Shown here: piece by piece, positions 9,313-16,817 of the stretch | Layout: the number at the start of each line of letters is the position of its first letter | Numbering within the stretch: position 1 is the stretch's first letter | From: Curtobacterium sp. MCLR17_032 | GTDB taxonomy: Bacteria; Actinomycetota; Actinomycetes; Actinomycetales; Microbacteriaceae | Assembly: GCF_003234795.2 (NCBI RefSeq) | Contig: NZ_CP126268.1 | Coordinates: forward strand, 1,612,001 to 1,676,000 | DNA: 64,000 nucleotides | Direction of reading: 5' to 3' | Program-made: the position numbers and the translations under genes | The notes under the pieces: generated by a model | Databases searched by the model: none | Told to the model about the DNA's origin: nothing | Seen by the model: the letters and a program-made list of their open reading frames with translations, nothing else

Positions 9313-10272
9313 ATGGGTCATCGTTTCCGCGGCAAGGTCGTCGTCATCACCGGAGCATCGAGCGGCATCGGCCGAGCCGCTGCGCACGAGTTCGCCAAGC
9401 AGGGCGCCACGCTCGTCCTCGCCGCACGCGGGAAGGAGAGCCTGGAGGCCGCCGCCGCCGAGTGCCGTGCGCTCGGCGCCGAAGCCGTCGCGATCCCCAC
9501 CGACGTCGCCGAGGAGCGGCAGGTCAACGACCTCGTCGCCACCGTCACCGCCCGCTTCGGCCGCATCGACGTGTTCGTCGGCAATGCGGCGCTCTTCGTG
9601 TACGGCCTGTTCGAGCAGACGCCGACCGAGGCCTTCAAGCGGGTCGTCGACACGAACCTGCACGGCCACGTCCACGCCGTGAAGGCGCTGCTGCCGCACT
9701 GGAAGCAGCGTGGCAAGGGCACCTACGTCCTGGTCGGGTCGATCCAGTCGCTGCTCTCGGCGCCGTACCAGTCGGCGTACGTCACGAGCAAGCACGCCGC
9801 CCTCGGGTTGATCGACGTCCTGGCCGACGAGCACCAGGGCACCGGCATCCGGTTCGGCGCCGTCCTGCCGTCGACGATCGACACCCCGATCTACCAGAAC
9901 GGCGCGAACTACACCGACAAGGCCTCGCACCCGCTGCCGCCCACCGTCTCCGTGCAGCGTGCCGCGAAGGCCGTCGTCGCGCAGGCCGTGCACCCGAAGC
10001 GGAACCGCTACGTGGGTCGTCTGCAGGCCACGTTCGTGATCGCCGAGTTCGTCGTGCCGTGGCTGTTCCACCGGATCACGACGCCCGCGGTGGAGGTCTT
10101 CGCGCTCCGCGGCCACCAGGCACCGACGGACGGCAACCTCTACGCGCCGAACGACGCCGGCAACGCCACCGACGGCGGCTGGGTCGCGAAGCGCCGTCGG
10201 GTCACCCGGCCGCTCGTGTGGCTCGGTCTCGCCGGCCTCGTGACGCTCGTCGTGCGGCGCGGCCGGCGCTGA
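9313..10272 (+). CDS. SDR family oxidoreductase with C-terminal membrane tail
   Basis: Short-chain dehydrogenase of 319 residues. The cofactor motif T-G-A-S-S-G-I-G, catalytic Ser in L-V-G-S-I-Q-S and Y-V-T-S-K are present. The usual NNAG is changed to G-N-A-A. Unlike the 253-residue SDR at 1996 it carries about 70 extra residues, ending in a hydrophobic segment (W-L-G-L-A-G-L-V-T-L-V-V) followed by Arg residues, i.e. a probable C-terminal membrane anchor. Substrate unknown. It starts 58 bp after the acyltransferase, same strand. Confidence 0.83.
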   Translation: MGHRFRGKVVVITGASSGIGRAAAHEFAKQGATLVLAARGKESLEAAAAECRALGAEAVAIPTDVAEERQVNDLVATVTARFGRIDVFVGNAALFVYGLFEQTPTEAFKRVVDTNLHGHVHAVKALLPHWKQRGKGTYVLVGSIQSLLSAPYQSAYVTSKHAALGLIDVLADEHQGTGIRFGAVLPSTIDTPIYQNGANYTDKASHPLPPTVSVQRAAKAVVAQAVHPKRNRYVGRLQATFVIAEFVVPWLFHRITTPAVEVFALRGHQAPTDGNLYAPNDAGNATDGGWVAKRRRVTRPLVWLGLAGLVTLVVRRGRR

Positions 10273-10328
10273 CGTCGCTGCCCCTCCCGATCCCGGTACT
10301 CTGCTGAGGTCGGGCGGGAGGGGCACTG

Positions 10329-11330
10329 ATGGACGGTCACGAGGCGCAGGCGGGCGAGTTCCACGGACGCGATCCGGGTGGGTCTGCATGGACTGCGGTC
10401 CTGGTCCTCGCATGGACGGTGTTCGGGCTGGGCTTCCTGGCGCTCGCGATCTGGTGGAACGCCTTCGAGCTCGTGGACGTCGGACCGTCGTTCGGCCGTG
10501 CCGCGCTCGTCGCGCTGCCGCCCCTGGTCGTCCTGCACGTGGTGCACTGGGCCGTCCGGCGACGCGCCGCCCGTCGAGCGGCCGACGTGGTACACGCTGC
10601 CGTCCCGACCGTCACGGGTCCGCCGACGTCGCGGCCGGCAGCAGCGCCGGGGTCGTCGACGACACCGATCGCCACTGACCGCCCACCTGCTGCCGGCGAC
10701 GCTCGCGCGACGGCCGCGGCCCTCGAGGCCGGCGCGATCGCGGTCCTCGGCGCCTACCGCTCCACCGTCCCCACGCCGATCGCAGCGACCCGGATCGGCG
10801 GCCTGCCCGCGGTGCCCGAGGACTTCGAGTGGCCCGAGTGCCGGCACCACGGCGAACCGATGCAGTTCACCGCGCAGATCGAGCACGAGGGCACCCTCGT
10901 CAGCGTCTTCGTCTGCCAGTTCGATCCCGGCACGTGTGCCTCGTGGGAGGCGGACTCCGGGGCCAACGCGGCCATCGTGTTCCGCGGTCGGGACCTCCGG
11001 CTCGCCGAGTACCCGACGTCGCCGCACGGGGACCCCCACGACCCGGAACCGGCCTGGCCGCCCGTCACGGACGACGAGTACCTGCTCGGGCTCGCCGCGG
11101 CGACCACCCCGTCGGACGAGGACGAGCAGCTCGGCGTCCCCGACGACGTCTGGTTCGCCGGGCAGTACGGCGGGGAGCCCGACTGGATCCAGGACGACGA
11201 GACCCCCGACGGCCTGCGCTTCGTCGCCTCGATCGAGTCCGGTCCTCTGGAGTACGACTTCGGTGACGGCGGGTGCGCCTACGTGTTCTCGGACGGGCAG
11301 CGGGCCGCGGTCCTCTGGCAGTGCTCCTAG
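10329..11330 (+). CDS. DUF1963 (YwqG-like) domain membrane protein
   Basis: 333 residues. Two hydrophobic segments (about residues 20-40 and 58-78) are followed by a low-complexity linker. A C-terminal domain of about 190 residues carries G-G-L-P-A-V-P-E-D-F-E-W-P and F-T-A-Q-I, typical of the YwqG/DUF1963 family. That family is of unknown function and is often found with immunity or polymorphic-toxin genes; none is recognised here. TACTCT and GGGAGG lie upstream of the ATG. The stop codon overlaps that of the convergent gene by 3 nt. Confidence 0.65.
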   Translation: MDGHEAQAGEFHGRDPGGSAWTAVLVLAWTVFGLGFLALAIWWNAFELVDVGPSFGRAALVALPPLVVLHVVHWAVRRRAARRAADVVHAAVPTVTGPPTSRPAAAPGSSTTPIATDRPPAAGDARATAAALEAGAIAVLGAYRSTVPTPIAATRIGGLPAVPEDFEWPECRHHGEPMQFTAQIEHEGTLVSVFVCQFDPGTCASWEADSGANAAIVFRGRDLRLAEYPTSPHGDPHDPEPAWPPVTDDEYLLGLAAATTPSDEDEQLGVPDDVWFAGQYGGEPDWIQDDETPDGLRFVASIESGPLEYDFGDGGCAYVFSDGQRAAVLWQCS

Positions 11331-12046
11331 GCCTTCCGCCGGCCTTCCTCGTCCAGGGCCCGGGCCTCGTCCCCGGCCCGCTCCAGCGCAGCGTCGGCGT
11401 CCACCGTCAGGACGGATGCGGCCGGCAGCAGCGGCGGACGGCTGCGGGGCGCGGGGGAGCCACCGAAGGTCCACTCGCCACCGAGCAGGAACGACCGGTC
11501 CGATTCCGCGAGGGCCAGTGCCTGTGCCAGGTCCGTGAGCGGCGAGACCGGTGCCCCCTCGGACGGCTCGTCCCAGTTCGATGCCTCGCGGCGGACCTCG
11601 TCGCCGTACTGTTCGACGTCCTCGGCATCACCCCAGGACATGGTGACGAGCTGGTCCAGCGCCAGGTGCACGACGGCGTGCTCGGTCCGCTCGGCGACCG
11701 AGGCCACGTCCGCCAGGAAGGCACGGGCGGGCTCGTCGACCTCGGGCCAGGCTGCGGCGACGGCCGGCAGCCGACGTTCGAACGCACCACGGGCCTCCCG
11801 CCAGTCGACGACGACGTCGGTCACCGACGCGTCCGGCTCGTCGCCGTGCTCGACCGCGGTCCGGAGCCGCGCCAGGTGGGCGTCCCACGCTGCCGTGGGG
11901 ACGAGTCCGACCCAGAGGAACGGCAGGACGTTCTGCACGTCCCACGTGCCGGTGGTCGCCGTCAGGTCCTCCGTCGCGGCCGCGGTCACCGCCCGTGCCT
12001 CGTCGGCCGAGCCCGGACGGATGAGCAGTGTCAGCAGGTTCCCCAC
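11327..12046 (-). CDS. conserved hypothetical protein
   Basis: 239-residue soluble, Ala- and Asp-rich, mostly helical protein that I do not recognise. It has no signal peptide, membrane segment or cysteine-rich site. Hydrophobic motifs such as N-V-L-P-F-L-W-V-G-L-V-P and a Trp-rich middle suggest a globular fold. The start is placed at the GTG at 12046 because TAGTGT stands exactly 7 nt upstream, the leaderless pattern seen throughout this window; an ATG at 12079 is the alternative. It is divergent from the CopC-like gene and converges on the DUF1963 gene. Confidence 0.65.
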   Translation of the reverse strand: MGNLLTLLIRPGSADEARAVTAAATEDLTATTGTWDVQNVLPFLWVGLVPTAAWDAHLARLRTAVEHGDEPDASVTDVVVDWREARGAFERRLPAVAAAWPEVDEPARAFLADVASVAERTEHAVVHLALDQLVTMSWGDAEDVEQYGDEVRREASNWDEPSEGAPVSPLTDLAQALALAESDRSFLLGGEWTFGGSPAPRSRPPLLPAASVLTVDADAALERAGDEARALDEEGRRKA

Positions 12047-12102
12047 CCGTCGGACACTACCGGCGGCCCGGCCTGTCATCCGCCCACCCGTAGGGTCGAG
12101 TC

Positions 12103-12750
12103 GTGTCATCGACCGCCAGCAGCAGCCGTACCCGGACCACGCCGACCCTTCGCCGCGCGCTCGGCTCGTTGGTCGGTCTCGCCACCGTCCTCGCCGGCCT
12201 CGCGACCGCCGCACCGGCGTCCGCGCACTCCGGTCTCACCGGCAGCACGCCCGCCGAGGGCGCCGTCGTGACGAGCGACCTGCGCCAGGTGGACCTGACG
12301 TTCACCGAGGCGCCCCTCGCCGGACTCGACGCGGGCCTCCGCATCGAGGTCCGCGACCAGGCCGGCCAGGACGAGTCGACCGGGGACGTCACCGTCGCCG
12401 GCACGACCATGTCGAAGCCGGTGGACCTGTCCGCCGGACCGCACACGGTGCTCTGGCGGTACGTCTCGCCGGACGGCCACCCGATCGACGGGCAGGTCGC
12501 GTTCACGGTGCAGGCGGCGGAGACCCCGACGGCCTCACCGACCGCGACACCGAGCCGGGAGGCCCGTGGGTCGTCCGACCCGTCGGTCACGTCGACGCCC
12601 ACCCCGGTCGCGGACGTCCCCGACGGGACCGCCGACGACGATTCGCCAGGCGCACTGCCGTGGGTGGTCGGCGGGGTAGCCCTCGTCGTCGTCCTCGGCG
12701 TCGTCACGGTCGTGGCGAGCCGCCGCCGCGCGGCCCCGGCCGAGGACTGA
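12103..12750 (+). CDS. CopC-domain secreted, membrane-anchored copper-resistance-like protein
   Basis: 215 residues. The Sec signal peptide ends at A-P-A-S-A before H-S-G-L, so the mature protein begins with the N-terminal His that binds Cu(II) in CopC proteins. The CopC beta-barrel covers roughly residues 40-140 (T-P-A-E-G-A-V-V, Y-V-S-P-D-G-H-P-I-D-G). A Pro/Thr/Ser-rich stalk and a C-terminal transmembrane helix with a positively charged end follow. No CopD partner is adjacent. TAGGGT followed by 6 nt and GTG indicates a leaderless start. Confidence 0.85.
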   Translation: MSSTASSSRTRTTPTLRRALGSLVGLATVLAGLATAAPASAHSGLTGSTPAEGAVVTSDLRQVDLTFTEAPLAGLDAGLRIEVRDQAGQDESTGDVTVAGTTMSKPVDLSAGPHTVLWRYVSPDGHPIDGQVAFTVQAAETPTASPTATPSREARGSSDPSVTSTPTPVADVPDGTADDDSPGALPWVVGGVALVVVLGVVTVVASRRRAAPAED

Positions 12751-12754
12751 CCGG

Positions 12755-13411
12755 TCAGTTCGCCAGGTCGTCCAACCAGTTCGACCGCAGCCGGAGCGCC
12801 CGCTCGATGCTCCCCGCGACCGTCGCGAACCCGGCCGCGATGTTGACCAGGAGCGGGATCTCGATCGCCAGTTCGAACGCGCCCACGGCCTGTTCGACCG
12901 GCGGGATCGCCGTGATGCCCTCGAGCAACTGGGGCACGGCGAGCCCCACACCCGCCAGCACGACCAGGGTCGACGTGGTGCCGATCGTCCGACTCAGTCC
13001 GGGGCGCTCGGCCGCCAGGCGGGCTCGGCGGCCCTCGGCGCTCCCGGGCAGCGGCGTCAGTTGGCGCGCCTCGCCCGTGGCGGCGACGAAGTGGCACCGA
13101 CGCAGCCCGAAGGTGCCGACGGCGACCTCGATGTGACCGCCGGGGACCGAGAAGCGGGTCGGGAGCGACGAGACGAACAGCAGTCGGCCGTCGCGGTACA
13201 GCCGGGCGCGGACGGCGCCGTCGTCACGGTCGCCCAGGTGGTTCACGTCGACCGTGTAGCTCGCCGTCATCGTGGTGCCGGGGTCGGTCAGGTCGATCTG
13301 GAACAGCGACCGGGTCGCCACCTGCCACCAGCGCAGCGGCGGCAGCGGCTCCCCGTTGCCCTTGCGCACACGCCGTTCCCGTCGGCGATCGCGCCACCCG
13401 TCGTTCCCCAT
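12755..13411 (-). CDS. hypothetical membrane protein
   Basis: 218 residues, not assigned to a family. The N-terminal half is soluble, Arg-rich at the very start and beta-rich (T-A-S-Y-T-V-D-V-N-H-L-G-D; R-F-S-V-P-G-G-H-I-E-V). Two hydrophobic segments follow at about residues 145-165 and 178-200. The pattern suggests a cytoplasmic or surface beta domain tethered to the membrane. ATG with GGAGG about 10 nt upstream. It converges on the CopC-like gene with 4 bp between the stops. Confidence 0.6.
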   Translation of the reverse strand: MGNDGWRDRRRERRVRKGNGEPLPPLRWWQVATRSLFQIDLTDPGTTMTASYTVDVNHLGDRDDGAVRARLYRDGRLLFVSSLPTRFSVPGGHIEVAVGTFGLRRCHFVAATGEARQLTPLPGSAEGRRARLAAERPGLSRTIGTTSTLVVLAGVGLAVPQLLEGITAIPPVEQAVGAFELAIEIPLLVNIAAGFATVAGSIERALRLRSNWLDDLAN

Positions 13412-13509
13412 CGGCCCCCGCCTCCGCCCGTGGCGCTCTCGGCGCCGCCGTCACCGGTGTCGACCACGCGACTGCGGACCGACTGGTGCGACCAGTGTCG
13501 CAGGCCGTG

Positions 13510-13935
13510 TCAGTGTGCGTCGAGGACCGCGGCCACCGCCTCCACCTCGACCAGCTGGTCGTCGTAGCCCAGCACGGTGACGCCGAGCAGCGTGCTCGGG
13601 ACGTCGTGCTCGCCGAACGCGTCACGCACGACCCGCCAGGCGGTGACCAGGTCCGCCTGCCGCGACGACGCCACGAGCACGCGGGTGCTGATCACGTCCG
13701 TCAGGCGCGCGCCGGCGTCCGCCAGTGCCTGACGGAGGTTCGCGACGCACTGCGCGGCCTGCGCCGCGTGGTCGCCCGGGGCGACGGTCCTGCCGTCCTC
13801 GTCCAGCGGGCACGACCCGGCCAGGAAGACGAATCGGGCGTCGGCCTGCGCCGTCGCGGCGTACGCGTACTCCGCCGGGCTGAGCACGCTGGAGCGGATC
13901 AGCTCGACGGCGCCGGGCCGTCCGCCGTCCGTCAC
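13510..13935 (-). CDS. RidA/YjgF family protein lacking the canonical arginine
   Basis: 141 residues with the RidA (Rid/YER057c/UK114) fold: F-L-A-G-S-C-P-L-D-E-D-G, A-A-Q-C-V-A-N-L-R-Q-A-L-A-D-A-G, V-E-V-E-A-V-A. Canonical RidA hydrolyses enamine/imine intermediates using an Arg just before the final strand; here the stretch P-S-T-L-L-G-V has no Arg, so imine deaminase activity is doubtful and it is better called Rid-like. The GTG start overlaps the stop of the HIT gene (GTGA), making it the third gene of a translationally coupled operon. Confidence 0.75.
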   Translation of the reverse strand: MTDGGRPGAVELIRSSVLSPAEYAYAATAQADARFVFLAGSCPLDEDGRTVAPGDHAAQAAQCVANLRQALADAGARLTDVISTRVLVASSRQADLVTAWRVVRDAFGEHDVPSTLLGVTVLGYDDQLVEVEAVAAVLDAH

Positions 13936-14369
13936 TCGAACATCTCCGCGAGCATCGCCGTCGCGTCCCCGTCCACCACGTGGGCGGACCGCGCCTCCGG
14001 CCAGCGCAGGACCCCGTCGTCCGGCCAGCACGGCACCACGTGCAGGTGCAGGTGCGGGACGCTCTGCCCCGCGTCCGCCCCGGTCGCGCTGAGCACGACG
14101 ACCCCGGTCGCCCCGAGCGCCGCACGCATCGCCCGCCCGACCCGTTGCGCGAGCAGGGTCGTCGCCCGCAGCGCGTCCGGGGAGACGTCGAGCAGGCCCG
14201 TGGCGTGCTCCCGCGGGACCACCAGCGTGTGTCCCGGGGCGAGCTCCGACTCGGGCAGCGGCCGGAACGCGACGGCGTCCGGCTCGCGCTCGACCCAGGC
14301 CGTGCCCTGGTCGTCGTGCTCGATGAGGTGGCAGAAGACGCAGTCGTCCGGGAGGCCCACCCCCGTCAT
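13932..14369 (-). CDS. HIT domain nucleotide hydrolase
   Basis: 145-residue histidine-triad protein. C-V-F-C near residue 10 resembles the zinc-site start of bacterial HINT proteins. H-T-L-V-V-P-R-E-H is in the middle and the triad H-L-H-L-H-V-V-P near residue 112 carries the nucleophilic His. Such enzymes hydrolyse AMP-lysine, AMP-N or related nucleotide conjugates. ATG at 14369 overlaps the upstream stop by ATGA; its own stop overlaps the start of the Rid-like gene. Confidence 0.85.
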   Translation of the reverse strand: MTGVGLPDDCVFCHLIEHDDQGTAWVEREPDAVAFRPLPESELAPGHTLVVPREHATGLLDVSPDALRATTLLAQRVGRAMRAALGATGVVVLSATGADAGQSVPHLHLHVVPCWPDDGVLRWPEARSAHVVDGDATAMLAEMFE

Positions 14370-14878
14370 GCGCGCTCGTCCCGTCGAGCGCGGTGTGCGC
14401 GCAGGGCCTCGACCACGAGGGCGTGGTCGTCGTGCATCTCGAGGCCGCTGACGCCGACCGCTCCGACGAGGGCGCCGCGGATGATCAGCGGGAATCCACC
14501 GCCGGCCGCCTGGTACTGCCGGGGGTCGAGCGCCGCGGCCTCGTCGAACGAGGACCCGCCGAGCTCGTACTGCGTCCGCACCGCCAGGGTGCTGTGCGCG
14601 AAGTGACGGACCACGCGGAACTTCCGGTCGAGCCAGGCGTCGTTGACCGCGGCGGACCCGGGCGTCGCGGCGTGGAAGACCCGCTGCTCCCCGAAGGACA
14701 CCGCGAAGCCCACGCCGAGACCGCGTTCGAGGGCGGTCGACCGCAACCACGTCCCCACCGCCCAGGCGTCGTCGAGGTCGAACGCGTCGTGGTCGAGTTC
14801 GCGCTCCTCGTCGAGCAGCACGGTGAGCTTCTCGTCGGTCGGCAGGTCGCGGTAGCGGGCTCCGGTGGTGTCGGGCAT
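14366..14878 (-). CDS. UPF0303 / heme-binding-type (HbpS/GlcG-like) protein
   Basis: 170-residue single-domain protein. F-A-V-S-F-G, N-D-A-W-L-D-R-K-F-R-V-V-R-H-F-A-H-S and G-G-G-F-P-L-I-I-R-G-A-L-V-G-A-V-G-V-S-G-L are diagnostic of the UPF0303 branch of the HbpS/GlcG fold, several members of which bind heme. ATG preceded by GAGGAG. It is the first gene of the UPF0303-HIT-Rid operon, every junction of which overlaps by 4 nt. TACGGT at about 14914-14919 on this strand may be its -10. A redox or metabolite-repair role is inferred only from context. Confidence 0.72.
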   Translation of the reverse strand: MPDTTGARYRDLPTDEKLTVLLDEERELDHDAFDLDDAWAVGTWLRSTALERGLGVGFAVSFGEQRVFHAATPGSAAVNDAWLDRKFRVVRHFAHSTLAVRTQYELGGSSFDEAAALDPRQYQAAGGGFPLIIRGALVGAVGVSGLEMHDDHALVVEALRAHRARRDERA

Positions 14879-14930
14879 GGTGCTCCTCACAGGGACGGCG
14901 GTGTCGCTCGTCACCGTAGCGGCTTCCTCC

Positions 14931-14943
14931 TATGGTGGGCACG
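14931..14943 (+). promoter_or_regulatory. -10 box for the reverse transcriptase / candidate retron RNA
   Basis: TATGGT at 14931-14936 is followed by 6 nt and then GTG at 14943. This predicts transcription from about 14943, five bases before the left arm of the 12-bp inverted repeat. No good -35 hexamer is visible. Confidence 0.5.
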
Positions 14944-16427
14944 TGGAGTTCCCGGGGGAGGCGGACGGCGCGCGTGACGCGTCGACCTCTCCGGGGTCAC
15001 CCCGGGGCACGCAGTACCAGCAGGACCACACGCCCCGAGAGGCTCGGCGCGCTCCGCGCGCTCGCCCTCACGGAGGCACCGACAGGTCCCCCGGGAACCC
15101 CACGCCCCTCGACGTCGTCGCCACCGCGCTGGCCGACGCGTTCCTCGCCTCGGGCGGGTGGGACGCCGACCACCTGACCGCCGCCGGGTACGACGTCCTC
15201 GGCCTGGAGCGTGCGTACGTGGGACTGGCGGTCCGGGCGGCGCTCGAGACGTACCCACGGCCTCCCGTCGGTGCGCCGCGTCAGCTGGCCGCGGTGCTGG
15301 CCGGGTCCCCGCCGCTGGTGCGGCTGCACGACGCGCGGCGCGACCGCCGACCCGTGCGGGTGCTGCTCCGCCGCGCGGTCGCGGTGCAGGCGGTCCCGAC
15401 CGTGTCGAGCCGCCTGCTCGTCGACACGCTGCCCGAGCTCGCGCGGGAACTCGACGTCACCGTCGGGCGGCTGCTCTGGCTCGCCGACACCCGCGGCTGG
15501 AACCGGCGACCGGGCCCGTCGAGCCCGCTGCACCACCACCGTCACGAGTGGGTGCGACGGCCCGGACGGACCCCGCGGCTGCTCGAGAAGCCGATGGACC
15601 TGCTCCGTCGGACGCAGCGCACCGTGCTCGACGAGTTGCTCGCGGTCCTGCCCGTGCACGACGCGGCGCACGGGTTCGTCCCCGGTCGCAGCGTCGTCAC
15701 GGGCGCCGCAGTGCACGTCGGTCAGCCGGTCGTGGTGTCGGCGGACCTCACCACGTTCTTCGCGAGCGTCCGGGCGCAGTCGGTGTACGGGGTGTTCCGG
15801 AGCGCCGGGTTCGCCGAACCGCTCGCACACGTCCTCACCGGCCTCTGCACGCACCGGGTGCCGGTGCACGTCCTCACCGCGATGCCGGCCGGTGGCGACG
15901 CGGACGAGCGGGGCGCGCTCCGTCGGGTGCTCGCCGAGCCGCACCTGCCGCAGGGGGCACCGACCTCACCGGCGTTGGCGAACACCGTGCTGCGACACCT
16001 CGACGCGCGGCTGGCGGGCTGGGCTGCATCGGTCGGTGCCGCGTACACGCGGTACGCCGACGACCTGACGTTCAGCGGCGGTGGCGACCTGGCGCGACGA
16101 CCGGACGCGTTCCTCCGTGGCGTCGAGCGGATCGTCTCCGACCAGGGGTACCGGCTCAACGCCCGGAAGACCCGGGTCCGCCGTGCCGCTGTCCGGCAGT
16201 CGGTGACCGGCGTCGTCGTCAACGAGCGGACCGCTCCCGGCCGCCGCGAGGTCGACCGGCTGCACGCGGTCCTGCACAACTGCGTCGTGCACGGTCCGGC
16301 GTCGCAGGACCGCGGCGGGCACGCGGACTTCCGGGCGCACCTGCTCGGCCGGATCGGCTGGGTCGCCCAGGTGCACCCGGCGCGGGCCCTCCGGCTGCGC
16401 GAGGAGTTCGACCGCATCACGTGGTGA
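14943..16427 (+). CDS. retron-type reverse transcriptase with N-terminal extension
   Basis: Up to 494 residues. RT motifs in order: H243-G-F-V-P-G-R-S-V-V-T-G-A-A-V-H, D268 in V-V-S-A-D-L-T-T-F-F, Q337-G-A-P-T-S-P-A-L-A-N, Y371-A-D-D374 with R-Y before it, and V421-T-G in the region where retron RTs carry their VTG motif. There is no maturase, HNH or integrase domain. Residues 53-200 form an extra helical domain, as in myxobacterial retron RTs from memory. The only canonical in-frame start before residue 93 is the GTG at 14943, but the first 52 codons have poor codon bias (9 end in A/T versus 2 of the next 52) and coincide with the candidate ncRNA, so the true start is uncertain. Confidence 0.85.
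   Translation: MEFPGEADGARDASTSPGSPRGTQYQQDHTPREARRAPRARPHGGTDRSPGNPTPLDVVATALADAFLASGGWDADHLTAAGYDVLGLERAYVGLAVRAALETYPRPPVGAPRQLAAVLAGSPPLVRLHDARRDRRPVRVLLRRAVAVQAVPTVSSRLLVDTLPELARELDVTVGRLLWLADTRGWNRRPGPSSPLHHHRHEWVRRPGRTPRLLEKPMDLLRRTQRTVLDELLAVLPVHDAAHGFVPGRSVVTGAAVHVGQPVVVSADLTTFFASVRAQSVYGVFRSAGFAEPLAHVLTGLCTHRVPVHVLTAMPAGGDADERGALRRVLAEPHLPQGAPTSPALANTVLRHLDARLAGWAASVGAAYTRYADDLTFSGGGDLARRPDAFLRGVERIVSDQGYRLNARKTRVRRAAVRQSVTGVVVNERTAPGRREVDRLHAVLHNCVVHGPASQDRGGHADFRAHLLGRIGWVAQVHPARALRLREEFDRITW
14948..15098 (+). ncRNA. candidate retron msr-msd RNA
   Basis: GTTCCCGGGGGA at 14948-14959 and TCCCCCGGGAAC at 15087-15098 are a perfect 12-bp inverted repeat enclosing 127 nt, like the a1/a2 repeats of retrons. 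The base after the left arm is G (14960), where characterised retrons place the branching guanosine. Inside are a hairpin with 5-bp stem at 14991-15005 and a longer one at 15037-15069 (GAGG...CCTC outer pairs, GCGCGC-TCC-GCGCGC core), which would be copied into cDNA. The segment begins at the predicted transcription start and immediately precedes the conserved RT reading frame. This is structural inference; no match to a known retron RNA is claimed. Confidence 0.45.
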
Positions 16428-16510
16428 CGAGGCCCGCGGGCGTCCCCGGACCCCTGCCGCGTGCCCTGCCGGACCTTCCGCCGGGCGCGTCCGGTCGCTA
16501 CCGTGACCCC

Positions 16511-16762
16511 ATGAGCGAGCACCGCGTCACCGCCCCGGAGCCCCCGGCCGACGGCAGCAGACCGAAGGGACCGGCGTCCTACTTCCCGAGCATCGCGACC
16601 ACCTACGGTCGGCCCGTGCAGGAGTGGCTCGATCTGGCGACGGACCGGCTCGACGGACATCGCCACATGGAGGTCGTCGAGTGGCTGAAGACCGAGCACG
16701 GCCTGGGGCACGGTCACGCGAACGCGGTCGTGGCCTACGTCAAGCAGGCCCTCGCTCGCTGA
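16511..16762 (+). CDS. DUF4287 domain protein
   Basis: 83-residue protein. After a short disordered Pro-rich start it carries G-P-A-S-Y-F-P-S-I-A-T-T-Y-G-R-P-V and H-G-L-G-H-G-H-A-N-A-V-V-A-Y-V, the DUF4287 signature of a small helical domain common in actinobacteria. No biochemical function is known. TACCGT followed by 6 nt and ATG suggests its own leaderless promoter, so it is probably not cotranscribed with the reverse transcriptase 83 bp upstream. Confidence 0.8.
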   Translation: MSEHRVTAPEPPADGSRPKGPASYFPSIATTYGRPVQEWLDLATDRLDGHRHMEVVEWLKTEHGLGHGHANAVVAYVKQALAR

Positions 16763-16817
16763 GCCGGAAGCCCCGGTCGACGCGTCAGGGTTGCGTCGGT
16801 GCCCGGTCGGCTGCGTC

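Noticed and set aside
6398..9682. Open frame of over 1000 codons on the plus strand
   Set aside because: It runs across the AI-2E and acyltransferase genes in the wrong frame; the product is almost pure Arg/Pro/Ala with no domain.
14943..16427. Reverse transcriptase considered as group II intron or diversity-generating element
   Set aside because: No maturase or endonuclease domain, no intron domain V/VI downstream, no template/variable repeat pair seen; the VTG motif and upstream inverted repeat fit retrons better.
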